From assembly GCA_963815475.1 (NCBI GenBank), contig CAWFHD010000003.1, forward strand, positions 5,332,001 to 5,396,000: a DNA stretch of 64,000 bases, given 5' to 3'. Position numbers and translations under genes: made by a program. The notes below the pieces were generated by a model. It saw nothing but the letters and a program-made list of their open reading frames with translations, did not search any database and was not told where the DNA came from. The DNA comes from Sulfopaludibacter sp963815475. GTDB taxonomy: Bacteria; Acidobacteriota; Terriglobia; Bryobacterales; Bryobacteraceae. Below are positions 17,026 to 26,512 of the stretch, piece by piece (within the stretch, counting starts at the first letter, position 1; every line of letters starts with the position of its first letter).

Positions 17026-17783
17026 TCATCCTGCGCCTGAACTACGGTGCCGGCCGCGGAACAGCGGCTTCGGCGCCTGACCTTGCCAGAGCGTTCCCGG
17101 GGCATAGACCGAGATATCGTCCCAGACGATGCTCTTGCGGCTATGCTCGCCCCACGCGTGGGAAATGAGCCGGTCGCGGTCCCAGAACTGCATCGCGCGA
17201 GGGTCGGGAACGCGAGCCAGCGCGGCGGTGGTAGGACGGGTCCAATCCGTCAACAACACCGGCTCCCAGACCACGAAGGCGCGCACCGCTTTGCCTGGAA
17301 ACCCCTGTAAAATCTCTTCGGCTGCAGAGGCCCCCTGCAGACACACGCTTCAAGTGGGCGAGAGGAACAGCAGCAGCCGCGCGTCGTCGTGGGCAGCGTT
17401 AAATGCATCGCGGATAGAGTCCAAGGTCTGCGGAGTAAGATCGGCCAGCGGCGACTGACCGGCAGGCGTGCGATACCCTCCGGAGAGATAAATCACCTGC
17501 GGGAAAAACATCGACATCACCACCACCGCCGCGGATAGCCACAAGAAGCCGTAGCTGATACTGCTGGGCCGCCGGTTACACTTCTTCGCGCGCGCCGCCT
17601 GATAAAAGCCGAGTCCAACGAACAGGATGGAAGCGCCCAGCAGATAGGGCCGCGCCATCCAGAGAAACGTGGAACTGCCCGCCAGGCCGCCGCCGCTACA
17701 AAAGGAATAATCGGAAGGCAGCAACTGGAAGCGGCCAGCACGGAGAGGACTGCGGCAAGGCTGGTGAGCGCGGGCCGTGGCAT
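17026..17783 (-). CDS. MerT-like membrane protein fused to thioredoxin-like domain; candidate selenoprotein (UGA at 17350-17352), with one frameshift
   Basis: Read as one gene of about 252 residues. It starts MPRPALTSLAAVLSVLAASS with the MerT metal-site pair SCC, then two more TM segments, then a thioredoxin-like domain. At 17352-17350 an in-frame UGA sits in SPT-U-SVC, the CxxC position of a thioredoxin fold, and the frame continues cleanly for 107 codons (LQGASAAEEIL, FVVWEPVLLTDW, PRAMQFWDRDRLISH). A hairpin at 17322-17340 sits at bacterial SECIS distance. Decoding UGA as selenocysteine (U145) gives a UxxC redox protein. Separately, the N-terminal MerT part is one frame off from the rest; a base appears to be missing near 17700 in GCGGCGGCGG. 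It follows nuoM by 47 bases. The alternative is a pseudogene with a nonsense change. Confidence 0.7.
17322..17340 (-). promoter_or_regulatory. Candidate bacterial SECIS hairpin
   Basis: Nine bases after the UGA the minus strand reads CTGCAG GGGGCCT CTGCAG. Six Watson-Crick pairs, extendable by a G-U pair, close a loop that starts with G residues. The loop begins about 16 bases after the UGA, at the short end of the spacing range of bacterial SECIS elements, which also need a G among the first loop bases. It lies within the coding sequence, as bacterial SECIS elements do. Confidence 0.6.
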
Positions 17784-17830
17784 GAAATTTCAGGATAGCG
17801 CTGTGGTCGTCGCCCAGCCTGAAGACCAAT

Positions 17831-19375
17831 CTACCGTAATTGCGCAGTGGGCGTGGCGGCGATCGGATTTTTCATGTTGCGTTCGGCGTAGTAGCCGGGA
17901 TGCACACGCTCCACGATCTGCGCCACCGGACGCTCCAGGATTTTGAAGTACGCCTGGGGTGAGATGCCGATCCAGAAGGCCCATACCACCAGTGGCGCGA
18001 AGACCAGGATTTCACGCCAGGACAGATCCTTCAACGTTTGGTTCTTCTCTTTCACATCGCCCAGCATGGTGCGCTGGAAGAGCCAGAGCAGGTAAGCCGC
18101 GCCTAGCGCTATCCCCACCACCGCCCAGAACGCCCAGTTCAACGACTGCAGCCGCGCGCCGATCAAAATGGTGATCTCGCCGATGAACCCGTTTAGCGGT
18201 GGCATGCCCATGGAACTCAACATCGCCACGCCGAACACCAGTGTGAAGATCGGCATCACCTTCATCAATCCGCCGTATTCGGAGATTTCACGCGTATGTC
18301 TGCGCTCGTACACCACGCCCACCACCAGGAAGAGCATGCCGGTGGAGATTCCATGGTTGATCTGCTGGATGATGGAGCCCGAGAGACCCTCCGGGTTCAG
18401 CGCGAAGATTCCCAAAGTACAGAACCCCAGGTGGCTCACCGAAGAGTACGCCACCAGCTTCTTCCAATCCTTCTGCATCAGCGATGCCAACGCGCCGTAC
18501 ACGATGCCGATGATGGAGAGCACCGCCACGATGCCGATGATAGTCGGGTTCTTGGCTGAATCGGGCAGCAGTGGCAGGGAGAAGCGCATGAAGCCGTAAG
18601 TCCCCATCTTCAGTAGCACGCTGGCCAGCACCACCGACCCCGCCGTGGGCGCCTCCACATGCGCATCGGGCAGCCAGGTGTGGAACGGGAACATCGGCAC
18701 CTTCACCGCGAAGCCCACAAAGAATGCCCAGAACACCCACCATTGCATAGTGAGCGAAAGGTGCGTCTGCATGAGGTCGGCGATATCGAAGCTGGGATTT
18801 TGGAATTGCTGAGTGTGCTGGAAGTACAGCGTGAGAATGCCGAGAAGCATCAGCACAGACCCGATGAGGGTGTAAATCATGAACTTGATGGAGGCATAGC
18901 CGCGGCGCGGGCCGCCCCAGATCCCGATGATAAAGTACATCGGCACCAGCACCGTTTCCCAAAAGATAAAGAACAGCAGGAAATCGAGCGACATGAAGAC
19001 GCCCAGCATGCCGGTCTGCAACAGCAGGAAGAAGGCGTAGTATTCCTTGGTCCGTATCTGGATGGCATTCCAACTGGAAAGGATGGCGACCACCCCAATC
19101 AGGGTGGTGAGCATCACCAGCAGCAGTCCCAGGCCATCGATGCCGATGTGATAGCTCGCGCCCAGGGTGGGAATCCACGAAGCCCTTTCCTCAAACTGGT
19201 AATCCTTACCGGAATCGAAATTGGTAACCAGCGGAATGGATACGAGGAATCCGATGAGCGCCGTCACGTTCGCCCACAAGCGTATGGCGCGTGTGTTCGA
19301 CGAGGGAATCAGCAGCAGCACCAGAAGTCCGGCCAGAGGCGTGAACAGGACTATGGAAAGAATGTGGTCCATCAT
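17831..19375 (-). CDS. nuoM: NADH-quinone oxidoreductase subunit M
   Basis: 514-residue proton-pumping membrane subunit of respiratory complex I with about 14 TM segments. Family markers include the MWGGPRRGYASIKF-like stretch (here IWGGPRRGYASIKFMIYTLI), FHTWLPDAHVEAPTAGSVVLA, MQKDWKKLVAYSSVSHLGF and GGLMKVMPIFTLVFGVAMLS. Lys and Glu residues of the pumping path are present in these motifs. No other nuo gene is adjacent: upstream is a divergent sigma factor and downstream the MerT-like gene, so this is an isolated copy. MM at the start leaves 19375 or 19372 as the initiator. Confidence 0.93.
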   Translation of the reverse strand: MMDHILSIVLFTPLAGLLVLLLIPSSNTRAIRLWANVTALIGFLVSIPLVTNFDSGKDYQFEERASWIPTLGASYHIGIDGLGLLLVMLTTLIGVVAILSSWNAIQIRTKEYYAFFLLLQTGMLGVFMSLDFLLFFIFWETVLVPMYFIIGIWGGPRRGYASIKFMIYTLIGSVLMLLGILTLYFQHTQQFQNPSFDIADLMQTHLSLTMQWWVFWAFFVGFAVKVPMFPFHTWLPDAHVEAPTAGSVVLASVLLKMGTYGFMRFSLPLLPDSAKNPTIIGIVAVLSIIGIVYGALASLMQKDWKKLVAYSSVSHLGFCTLGIFALNPEGLSGSIIQQINHGISTGMLFLVVGVVYERRHTREISEYGGLMKVMPIFTLVFGVAMLSSMGMPPLNGFIGEITILIGARLQSLNWAFWAVVGIALGAAYLLWLFQRTMLGDVKEKNQTLKDLSWREILVFAPLVVWAFWIGISPQAYFKILERPVAQIVERVHPGYYAERNMKNPIAATPTAQLR

Positions 19376-19482
19376 ATCGGCTCGGTTAAGTCCCTCATAT
19401 TATCACCATGTGGCAGGGGCTTTTGGCACAATCCGAAGCGTGCGTCTTTTTGGGCGGGTGTTCCGTATACTCCACAGCGGGT

Positions 19483-20067
19483 ATGATCTACGAAGCGGTC
19501 ATCCATGAGGACTTGCCATTGGCGGAACGGGACGAACCCGCGCGGCTGAAGCGCCACGACCCGGCAGCCCTGTCGGCCATGGTGGGCCGCTACCAGCACC
19601 GGCTCTATCGCTACCTGCTGCGGTTAGTGCGGGAACCGGCAGCGGCGGACGACCTGTTTCAACAGACATGGCTCCACGTAGTCCGCGAGATTCGCCGCTA
19701 CGATTCGGGCCGCAGCTTCGACACCTGGCTCTTCGCCATCGCACACAATGCCGCCATGGACCTGCTGCGCCGTCGCACTGGGGAGAGCCTGGAAGAGAGC
19801 GAGCCATCGCTGAAGGCGGAAGCGCCCGATGCGCTGACGCTGTCGATGACCGCCGAGCGCACCGCCATCCTCGCCACGGAATTGGCCGCGCTGCCGCCGC
19901 TCTATCGGGAAGCCCTGACGTTGCGGTTCGAAGAGGGTATGAAGCTGGAGGAGATCGCCGAAGTGACGGGCGCTCCACTCTCCACGGTGAAGAGCCGCGT
20001 GCAGCGCGGCCTGGAATGCCTGCGGCGCCAGATGGCTACTCGATGGCACAAGGAAGACTTGTTATGA
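19483..20067 (+). CDS. ECF RNA polymerase sigma factor
   Basis: 194-residue sigma-70 family factor of the ECF type. Region 2 is at residues 25-95 (MVGRYQHRLYRYLLRLV, then FQQTWLHVVREIRRYDSGRS and FDTWLFAIAHNAAMDLLRR), and region 4 at 135-185 (ALPPLYREALTLRFEEGMKL, EEIAEVTGAPLSTVKSRVQR). The ATG at 19483 fits the family length better than the upstream in-frame ATG at 19408; no strong ribosome site is visible. It overlaps the anti-sigma gene in ATGA, indicating translational coupling. Confidence 0.9.
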   Translation: MIYEAVIHEDLPLAERDEPARLKRHDPAALSAMVGRYQHRLYRYLLRLVREPAAADDLFQQTWLHVVREIRRYDSGRSFDTWLFAIAHNAAMDLLRRRTGESLEESEPSLKAEAPDALTLSMTAERTAILATELAALPPLYREALTLRFEEGMKLEEIAEVTGAPLSTVKSRVQRGLECLRRQMATRWHKEDLL

Positions 20068-20534
20068 AGCAGTGTGAATCGACTGCGGCTTTGCTGCCGC
20101 TCAGTGCCGCGGGCCTGTTGGACGCAGCCGGAGAGCGGACGGTCCGCGAACATGTCCGGGAGTGCGCGAGCTGTCGTGCGCTCCTGGAATCGTTCGGCGA
20201 TCTCGCCGGCGCCCTGGCGGCGCTGCCCGTTCCGCCGCCGCCTCCCGGCCTGGCCCTTCGCACCCAGTCCCTGTTGGCAGCGGAACTGGCGGCCACTGCG
20301 GACCGCCGCCGCGGAGGTTGGCTGGCGCTGGCAGGCGCGGCGATGGCCTGGATCTCATGGTTTGGGCTTTGGGACATCTACCGTGTGCTGACTGCAGGTT
20401 TCGGCGGTCTCTTGCGGCCAGGGTGGCCGAATTTCTGGGTATGGCTGGCCGTCTCTACGCTAATGGCGGCGCTGGCTGCGCCCCTAGCCGCGGCGCTGCT
20501 TCGGGCACGCCGCCGCGAAAGGAGTATCGCATGA
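20064..20534 (+). CDS. Zinc-finger anti-sigma factor, membrane-bound
   Basis: 156 residues. The N-terminal ZAS-type zinc finger has HVRECASC (H-x3-C-x2-C) near residue 30, which in this family binds the cognate ECF sigma factor. Two hydrophobic segments follow (GWLALAGAAMAWISWFGLW and FWVWLAVSTLMAALAAPLAA), so it sits in the inner membrane and probably holds the upstream sigma factor inactive until a signal arrives. It overlaps both neighbours by ATGA. Confidence 0.85.
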   Translation: MKQCESTAALLPLSAAGLLDAAGERTVREHVRECASCRALLESFGDLAGALAALPVPPPPPGLALRTQSLLAAELAATADRRRGGWLALAGAAMAWISWFGLWDIYRVLTAGFGGLLRPGWPNFWVWLAVSTLMAALAAPLAAALLRARRRERSIA

Positions 20535-20995
20535 CACCGGTTCCACGCGGACGCGTCATTCCCACTGGCGCCTGGGTGCTCGCAGGAGTGATCGCCGCCG
20601 TCGCCTTTTTGGGGCTGAACATTCTGTTCCTCCAGGATCCGCAAACGCCGCCGCCGGCACAAGTTATCGTGCCGGTGCTGGCGGCCGGTTTTCTGGGCGG
20701 CTACGTCCTGCTCATCGGCTTTATCTACGGCGATGCCAAACGCCGCGGCATGCGCTACATCCCGTGGACCATCCTGGCCGCGCTCGCGCCAAGTGCCATC
20801 GGGATCATCCTCTACTTCATTTTGCGCGACCCAATGCCGATGCGTTGCACCAAGTGCGGCTGCGCCATGCACCCACGATTTGCGTACTGTCCGCGCTGCG
20901 GGGCTACCATGTCGGCGACCTGCGGTCAGTGCCATCGTGTGACCGAAGCGGGCTGGTCGCATTGCGCATGGTGCGGAACGAAGCTGGGCGCCTGA
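20531..20995 (+). CDS. Membrane protein with C-terminal double zinc ribbon
   Basis: 154 residues with three N-terminal hydrophobic segments (VLAGVIAAVAFLGLNILF, VIVPVLAAGFLGGYVLLIGF, IPWTILAALAPSAIGIILYF). Two zinc ribbons follow: CTKCGCAMHPRFAYCPRCG and CGQCHRVTEAGWSHCAWCG. The ATG at 20531 has AGGAG upstream and overlaps the anti-sigma stop. Its place as third gene suggests it is controlled by, or modulates, the sigma/anti-sigma pair. No specific function is recognised. Confidence 0.7.
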   Translation: MTPVPRGRVIPTGAWVLAGVIAAVAFLGLNILFLQDPQTPPPAQVIVPVLAAGFLGGYVLLIGFIYGDAKRRGMRYIPWTILAALAPSAIGIILYFILRDPMPMRCTKCGCAMHPRFAYCPRCGATMSATCGQCHRVTEAGWSHCAWCGTKLGA

Positions 20996-21012
20996 CACCA
21001 GGCCGACCGACT

Positions 21013-22378
21013 CTACTCCTTCGGCCCGATTCCCAGCGTCTTCATCTTGCGATAGAGGTTGCTCCGCTCCAGCCCCAGCAGTTCCGCCGTGCGCGTCACA
21101 TTGCCGTTGGTCTCTTCGAGCTTCTTCAGAATGTATTCGCGCTCGGCGGCTTCGCGCACTTCCTGCAGGCTGCCGAAACGGTCGAGCGGCCGGTCCTGCT
21201 GCCGACGGGCGGCATGTTCAGCGGGATGTGGCGCGCATCCACCCGCACCTGCGGATTCAGAATCACGATCCGCTCGATCAGGTTTTTCAGTTCGCGCACG
21301 TTGCCCGGCCAGTGATACTCCGGAGAGCACGCTGTAGGCCTCGGGCGTCAACTCCTTGGGCTTGCGCCCGTAGGCCGTGGTGAATTCGCGCAAGGAAATG
21401 GTCGGCCAGCAGCGGAATGTCCTCGCGGCGGTCGCGCAGGGGCGGAACGAAAAAGGGAATCACGTTGAGGCGGTAGAACAGATCTTCGCGAAAATTGCCG
21501 CGCTCGATCTCCTCTTCCAGGTTCTTATTCGTGGCCGCCACCACCCGCACATCCACCTGCACCGACTCGGCGGCGCCCACCGGCTCGAAGCGCTGTTCCT
21601 CAAGCGCGCGCAGCACCTTGGCCTGCGTGCGCAGACTCATATCGCCCACTTCGTCCAGAAAGAGCGTGCCGCCGTCGGCCTTCTGAAACTTGCCGATCTT
21701 GTCTTCGTGCGCGCTGGTGAAGCTGCCTTTGCTGTGGCCGAACAGTTCGCTTTCGATCAGCTCCTCGGGAATCGCCGCGCAATTCACTTCCACGAAAGCT
21801 TCTGCGGCGCGCGGACTGAGCGCGTGAATGGCGTGCGCCACCAGTTCCTTGCCGGTGCCGCTTTCGCCATAGATCAGCACGCGGCCATTGGTGCCCGCCA
21901 TCAGACTGAGCTGCTGCCGCAGCGCCTTCATGGGCACGCTCTCGCCGATGATGCGATAGCGCGCGCCGGTGTCGCCCTTCAGCCGGCTGTTCTCCAGCGC
22001 CAGGCTGCGATGCGCGAGCGCGTTCTTCACCACCACCGAGACTTTGTCGATGGAGAGCGGCTTCTCCAGAAAATCGAAGGCGCCCAGCTTGGTGGCCTTC
22101 ACCGCCGCTTCGATGCTGCCGTGGCCGGAGATCATCACCACTACCGGCCGCTCGCCGAATGGCAACTCCTGGATGCGGGCGAGCACCTCCATGCCATCGA
22201 TTCCCGGCAGCCAGATATCCAGCAGCACCAGTTCGAATTCGCCGTCGGGCAGCGCGGCCAGGCAAGCTTCGCCACTTTCCACGGCCGCGAGCGCGTAGCC
22301 TTCGTCCTCCAGAACGCCGCTCAACGACCGTCGGATCTCGGGCTCATCGTCCACCACCAGGATGCGATGCGCCTTCAT
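21013..22378 (-). CDS. NtrC-family sigma54-dependent response regulator, with three apparent frameshifts
   Basis: About 454 residues once corrected. Receiver domain 1-120 with phospho-acceptor region LVLLDIWLPGIDG; AAA+ domain with Walker A GESGTGKE, the sigma54 contact motif ELFGHSKGSFTSA (GAFTGA class) and DGGTLFLDEVGD; Fis-type HTH at the C-terminus (NVTRTAELLGLERSNLYRKM). The coding frame changes near 21395 (extra base in CCTTGCGCG), near 21320 (extra base before TATCACTGGCCGGGC) and between 21190 and 21230. Coding character is kept in each segment, which suggests sequence errors rather than decay. It lies 58 bases after the NtrY-like kinase, its likely partner. Confidence 0.85.
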
Positions 22379-22436
22379 AAGCAACACCAGAAAAGAGGTA
22401 AGGGACCTGGGGCCAAGCCCACATTCTCGAGGTTTG

Positions 22437-24536
22437 TCATACCTTGAGAGCCGCCGGCCGCGGAGTGTTCTCGGCCGCCTCCGGATCGAGCAACGCAGGC
22501 ATCTCCACCGTGAATCGCGCTCCCGTGGGCCGGTTGTCTTCCACGCGAATCTGCGCGTTGTGCTCCGCCACAATGTGGCTGACGATCGCCAGCCCCAGAC
22601 CGGTGCCGCGGTTCTTTGTCGAAAAGTAGGGCAGGAAAAGTTTCTCCTTGTCTTCAGGGCTCACGCCGCAGCCGGAATCGGCCACCACCAGCTCTACTGT
22701 ATCGGCGGAGCCCTGCTGTGTGGCGATCATCAGGTTCTTCACCAGTGAGTCCTGCATGGCTTCAGCGGCGTTGTCCACCAGGTTCACCACCACACGCTGG
22801 AACTGCTCCCGGTCGAGATTGACGGGCGGCAGGCCGCTAGTGTAGCTGGTACGTATTGAGATGCCGTCCAGCCGGTCTTTAAAGACGGCCAGGGCTTCGT
22901 CCACCACCTCATTCAGATCGCAGCGCACCGGCTGCGCCGCCGGGAAGCGGGCAAATTGCGAGAACTCGTCCACCAGCGTTTTCACCGAGTCCACCGATTT
23001 GGAAATGGTGGCGGCGCACTCGCGCAGGATGCGAGCCGGTCCGGCAGGCAGTTCCAGGCGGTCCAGCTGTCGGCTGATGCGATCGGCGGAAAGCGCGATG
23101 GGCGTAAGCGGATTCTTGATCTCGTGCGCGACGCGGCGCGCCACTTCGTGCCAGGCCGCAGCCTTCTGCGCGCGCAGCAGGTCGCTGGTATCTTCCAGCA
23201 CCACTACGAACCCGGAGGTGAGCTTCTCTTCCAGCGCTGAAACCGTGACGGCCAAATGCAGCTTGCGGTCTTCCGTCTGCAGTTCCAGTTGCCGGGTGGC
23301 GAGACCGGTGCGTCGGGCGCGCTTCATGAGGTACTTGATTTCGGCGGTGTCCTCGCGCGAGAAAAGGTCCTCCAGGCGCGTCGCCTTCTCGGCCTGCTCG
23401 GGCGGGAAGATTCGGGACAGGGCGCGATTGATGCGCTTGATGGAGCCATCGGACGCGATCGAGATGACGCCAGTGGGAATGCTCTCCAGGATGGCTTCGG
23501 TGAAGCGGCGGCGGCGGTCGAGTTCGCGCCCGTTGGCGTCCAGATCCTCGGTCATGCGATTGAAGGCGCGCACCAGGGAGCCGAGTTCATCCACCGCCCG
23601 AACGTCCACGCGATGGGCCAGATTTCCCATGCGCACCTGGGCGGCGGCCTCCAGCACCGCGGTGATGGGCACGCTGATCTGCTTGGCGAGAAAGAGAGCG
23701 ATCCACACCGCCAGAAACAGCACAAAGAGCGTGATCAGCGCCATCAGCATAATATACTGGCGGCGCACATCTTTCCGTTTGGCCAGAATCTGATACCACT
23801 GCTCGGTGTTCTTCTTGATTTCTTCCGTGGTTGAGGCCACGTCAAGAGGCACCACCGCCGTGAGAATCACCGTGCCAACCGTCTTTTCGCCTTCGCGAAC
23901 GGGCGCCTCGGCTCGGACCACCTGCATCGGCAGAACCCGTTTGGTCTGGCGGTTCCACACGTCCAGGGCGGCGCCGGCAAGGGCTGGGAAAATGGCGGCG
24001 GACTCTATTTCCTGTTCCTTGCAGAACTTCTGCAGAAATCCGGGAGTGCGGACCCCTGCCTGCACTAGAAGGCGACTTTCCGGCAGGGCGGCCAGGAGCG
24101 CGGCCTGGGCATTGGTCTCGTCCTGCATCTCCTTATGAAGCATGGTGGCGACGCTGTTGAACAGGTTGTGCTGATTCTGCGCCGGCGCGGTGAACCAGGC
24201 GTTCATGTTGTAGCTGAACAGCTCATAGCTGAAAAAGACCAGGAAAAACACCGGAACCACGCTCAGAATCAGGGCGCCTAACACCAGCTTGGTGCGGATG
24301 CGGGAGCCTTCCTGGTTGCTTTGGCGGGCATAGTAGAGCTTGACGAACTCACTGAACAGTTTGAAGCCCAAGGTGACGATCAGGATGAAGATGAGGATCG
24401 CGATCGCCCAGTAGATAAGCGTATGCTGCGGGTCGGAGGGGCTGAACCGTTCGAGCCGGGTGGCTTGCGACACCACCAGCAGCACTGACAATGCCAGCAG
24501 GACGACGGCTAACCCGTAGAGCAGGCGCTTTTTCAT
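22437..24536 (-). CDS. NtrY-like sensor histidine kinase
   Basis: 699-residue membrane kinase. Start MKKRLLYGLAVVLLALSVLL at 24536 is preferred to the upstream open frame. It has about four TM segments in the first 330 residues around a periplasmic loop, then a HAMP segment (ITAVLEAAAQVRMGNLAHRV), a PAS-like region, the H box (HEVARRVAHEIKNPLTPIAL), and HATPase motifs N (VVNLVDNAAEAMQ), G1 (VADSGCGVS) and G2 (GTGLGLAIVSHIV). It likely phosphorylates the downstream NtrC-like regulator. NtrY/NtrX-type systems often sense nitrogen or redox state; the signal here is unknown. Confidence 0.9.
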   Translation of the reverse strand: MKKRLLYGLAVVLLALSVLLVVSQATRLERFSPSDPQHTLIYWAIAILIFILIVTLGFKLFSEFVKLYYARQSNQEGSRIRTKLVLGALILSVVPVFFLVFFSYELFSYNMNAWFTAPAQNQHNLFNSVATMLHKEMQDETNAQAALLAALPESRLLVQAGVRTPGFLQKFCKEQEIESAAIFPALAGAALDVWNRQTKRVLPMQVVRAEAPVREGEKTVGTVILTAVVPLDVASTTEEIKKNTEQWYQILAKRKDVRRQYIMLMALITLFVLFLAVWIALFLAKQISVPITAVLEAAAQVRMGNLAHRVDVRAVDELGSLVRAFNRMTEDLDANGRELDRRRRFTEAILESIPTGVISIASDGSIKRINRALSRIFPPEQAEKATRLEDLFSREDTAEIKYLMKRARRTGLATRQLELQTEDRKLHLAVTVSALEEKLTSGFVVVLEDTSDLLRAQKAAAWHEVARRVAHEIKNPLTPIALSADRISRQLDRLELPAGPARILRECAATISKSVDSVKTLVDEFSQFARFPAAQPVRCDLNEVVDEALAVFKDRLDGISIRTSYTSGLPPVNLDREQFQRVVVNLVDNAAEAMQDSLVKNLMIATQQGSADTVELVVADSGCGVSPEDKEKLFLPYFSTKNRGTGLGLAIVSHIVAEHNAQIRVEDNRPTGARFTVEMPALLDPEAAENTPRPAALKV

Positions 24537-24700
24537 GACCCTTGATTCGATTGTGGCACAAGGAGTTGCGTGGCGCAGGCGCATTCCCTGGCTGGCTGTC
24601 GGCAAGTCCGGTTCCTGCTCCCAAAGAAGCTGGCCCGAGTGCCTAAACTTTCCGCCATTCACGCCGATATTTCATATGAGGCTGGTTAACCAGGAGGACC

Positions 24701-25048
24701 ATGAAAAAACTGACTACCACGATTTGTTTATTACTGATTGCAGCGTCGGCAGGTATGGCGCAAGCGACCCACAAACTATCGCATTCGGAGGCATTGGCTG
24801 CAGTGTCAGCCAAAGTTCCACCGGTATATCCTCCTATCGCCCGGCAATTGAAGATTGAAGGCGCGGTGGAAGTGGAAGCGGTGGTTGGCGAGGATGGACT
24901 GGTCGAGTCGGTGAGTATAGTGAGCGGCAACCCGATGCTCACCAAACCGGCGGTGGAAGCGATTCGAAAGTGGAAATTCACGCCGCAGGTTCAGGATGGA
25001 AAGCCGACGCGGGCCATAGCGCCCATCACTCTCAATTTCAAGATGTAG
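24701..25048 (+). CDS. Small secreted protein with TonB C-terminal domain
   Basis: 115 residues: signal peptide MKKLTTTICLLLIAASAGMA, then a TonB C-terminal domain (YPPIARQLKIEGAVEVEAVV, VSGNPMLTKPAVEAIRKWKF). It has no N-terminal anchor after cleavage and no proline-rich spacer, so it is a free periplasmic TonB-like module rather than a classical energy transducer. A good AGGAGG site precedes the ATG. Such short forms are frequent in Acidobacteriota. Confidence 0.8.
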   Translation: MKKLTTTICLLLIAASAGMAQATHKLSHSEALAAVSAKVPPVYPPIARQLKIEGAVEVEAVVGEDGLVESVSIVSGNPMLTKPAVEAIRKWKFTPQVQDGKPTRAIAPITLNFKM

Positions 25049-25071
25049 CTGGGAACGAAAAGGGGACATGG

Positions 25072-26494
25072 ATGACTTTTACCAGGAAATTACTCAGCGC
25101 ATCCGGCGTCATGCTGGGAGTGTTGCTGCTGCTTAGCGGGGCGGGCCTGATGGTCACGAGGGACCTTAGCCGGGACCTGGATCGCGCGGCCAATGTTACG
25201 GCGCAGAGACAGTATCTGGCCGGTGAAGTAGGCACCGCTACCGCCGCCATGACCGCTGCCGAAAGAGGCGGTGTGTTGGCTACGGTGCTCGGCTCGGCAG
25301 GCGAGGCGGATCAATATCGGCAACGTTTTGGCGCCTGCGCGGGTACCTTACAGCACGCACTGCGGGAGTTGCACGTGAAGTCGGAAGGCGAGGATGCCCG
25401 GCCTGTTAGCAACGCTGGACCACCAGACCGCGCTTTTGCTGCAGGCGCATGAGGAGCTCAGTCAAGCTATGGCAAGCCAGCAAATGGATGCCGCGCTGAA
25501 GATCTTCGCTCAGAAAGTGCAGCCAAGCCTGGATGATATCGGCCGTCAGGCCGATTCTCTGGTGGAGCAGCAGAATCGGGATCTGGCGGCACTATCCCGG
25601 ACTGCGGCGTCCAAGTCCGCCAGGAGCACCTGGATCACCATCTGGCTGACTCTGTTGGCTTTCGGAGTCGGCGGAGCGGTGTTCTGGACCGTCAAAAAGG
25701 CCAGTGGCGCTTTGCAGAACCTATCCGATAACCTGGCAGAGAGTGCCGAACAGGTATCTGGAGCCGCGGCCCAGGTGTCCGGAGCCAGCCAATCGCTGGC
25801 GCGAGGCGCCGCGGAGCAGGCAGCGTCGCTCGAAGAAACCTCTGCGTCCACCGAGGAAATCGCTTCCATCACGCGCAAGAACGCCGGCTATGCTTTGCAG
25901 GTAGCCAGCCTGGTGCGGCAGTCGGAGCAGGGCGCATCCGAGGTCAATCAGACGTTGGACCGCATGGTGCAAAAGATGAAGGAGATCGATGGCTCCAGCC
26001 AGAAGATCGCTCGCATTATCAAGGTCATTGATGAAATCGCATTCCAAACCAATATTCTGGCTCTCAACGCAGCCGTCGAGGCAGCCCGCGCCGGCGAGGC
26101 CGGACTGGGTTTTGCTGTAGTGGCAGACGAAGTTCGCAACCTGGCCCAGCGTTGCGCTCAGGCGGCGCGAGACACCGCCAGCCTGATCGAGGAATCCATC
26201 GAAACCTCGCGCGACGGAAATGCCCGGTTGGATCAGATGGCGGGCGCGGTGCGCGCCATGACCGAGAACTCCATGCAGGTGAAATCGCTGGTGGATGAAG
26301 TCAATACCGGAAGCCAGGATCAGACCCGGGGCATGGACCAGATTGCACACGCTGTCTTGCAGATGGAGCAGGTAACGCAGAAGAACGCAGCGGCAGCGGA
26401 GCAGAGCGCTTCGGCGGGAACAGAACTCAACCGGTTTGCAGGAGGATTACGGACCCTGGTCGGAGAGATGCGGGAGATGGTGGGTTCCGCCTGA
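25072..26494 (+). CDS. Methyl-accepting chemotaxis protein, with one apparent frameshift
   Basis: About 473 residues after correction. TM1 (ASGVMLGVLLLLSGAGLMV), a four-helix-bundle-like periplasmic region of about 160 residues, TM2 (WITIWLTLLAFGVGGAVFWT), then a cytoplasmic signalling coiled coil with the conserved tip DEIAFQTNILALNAAVEAAR and AGLGFAVVADEVRNLA. No clear HAMP domain is visible after TM2. The frame shifts by one extra base near 25375-25410, inside the sensor region; both parts are coherent. No other che genes are nearby, so it would act with a distant array. Confidence 0.85.
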
Positions 26495-26512
26495 CCAGAG
26501 GATTTAGGATTT

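Noticed and set aside
19408..19482. Longer start for the ECF sigma factor
   Set aside because: The extra 25 residues (LLAQSEACVFLGG) do not resemble sigma factors and the region has promoter-like TATACT.
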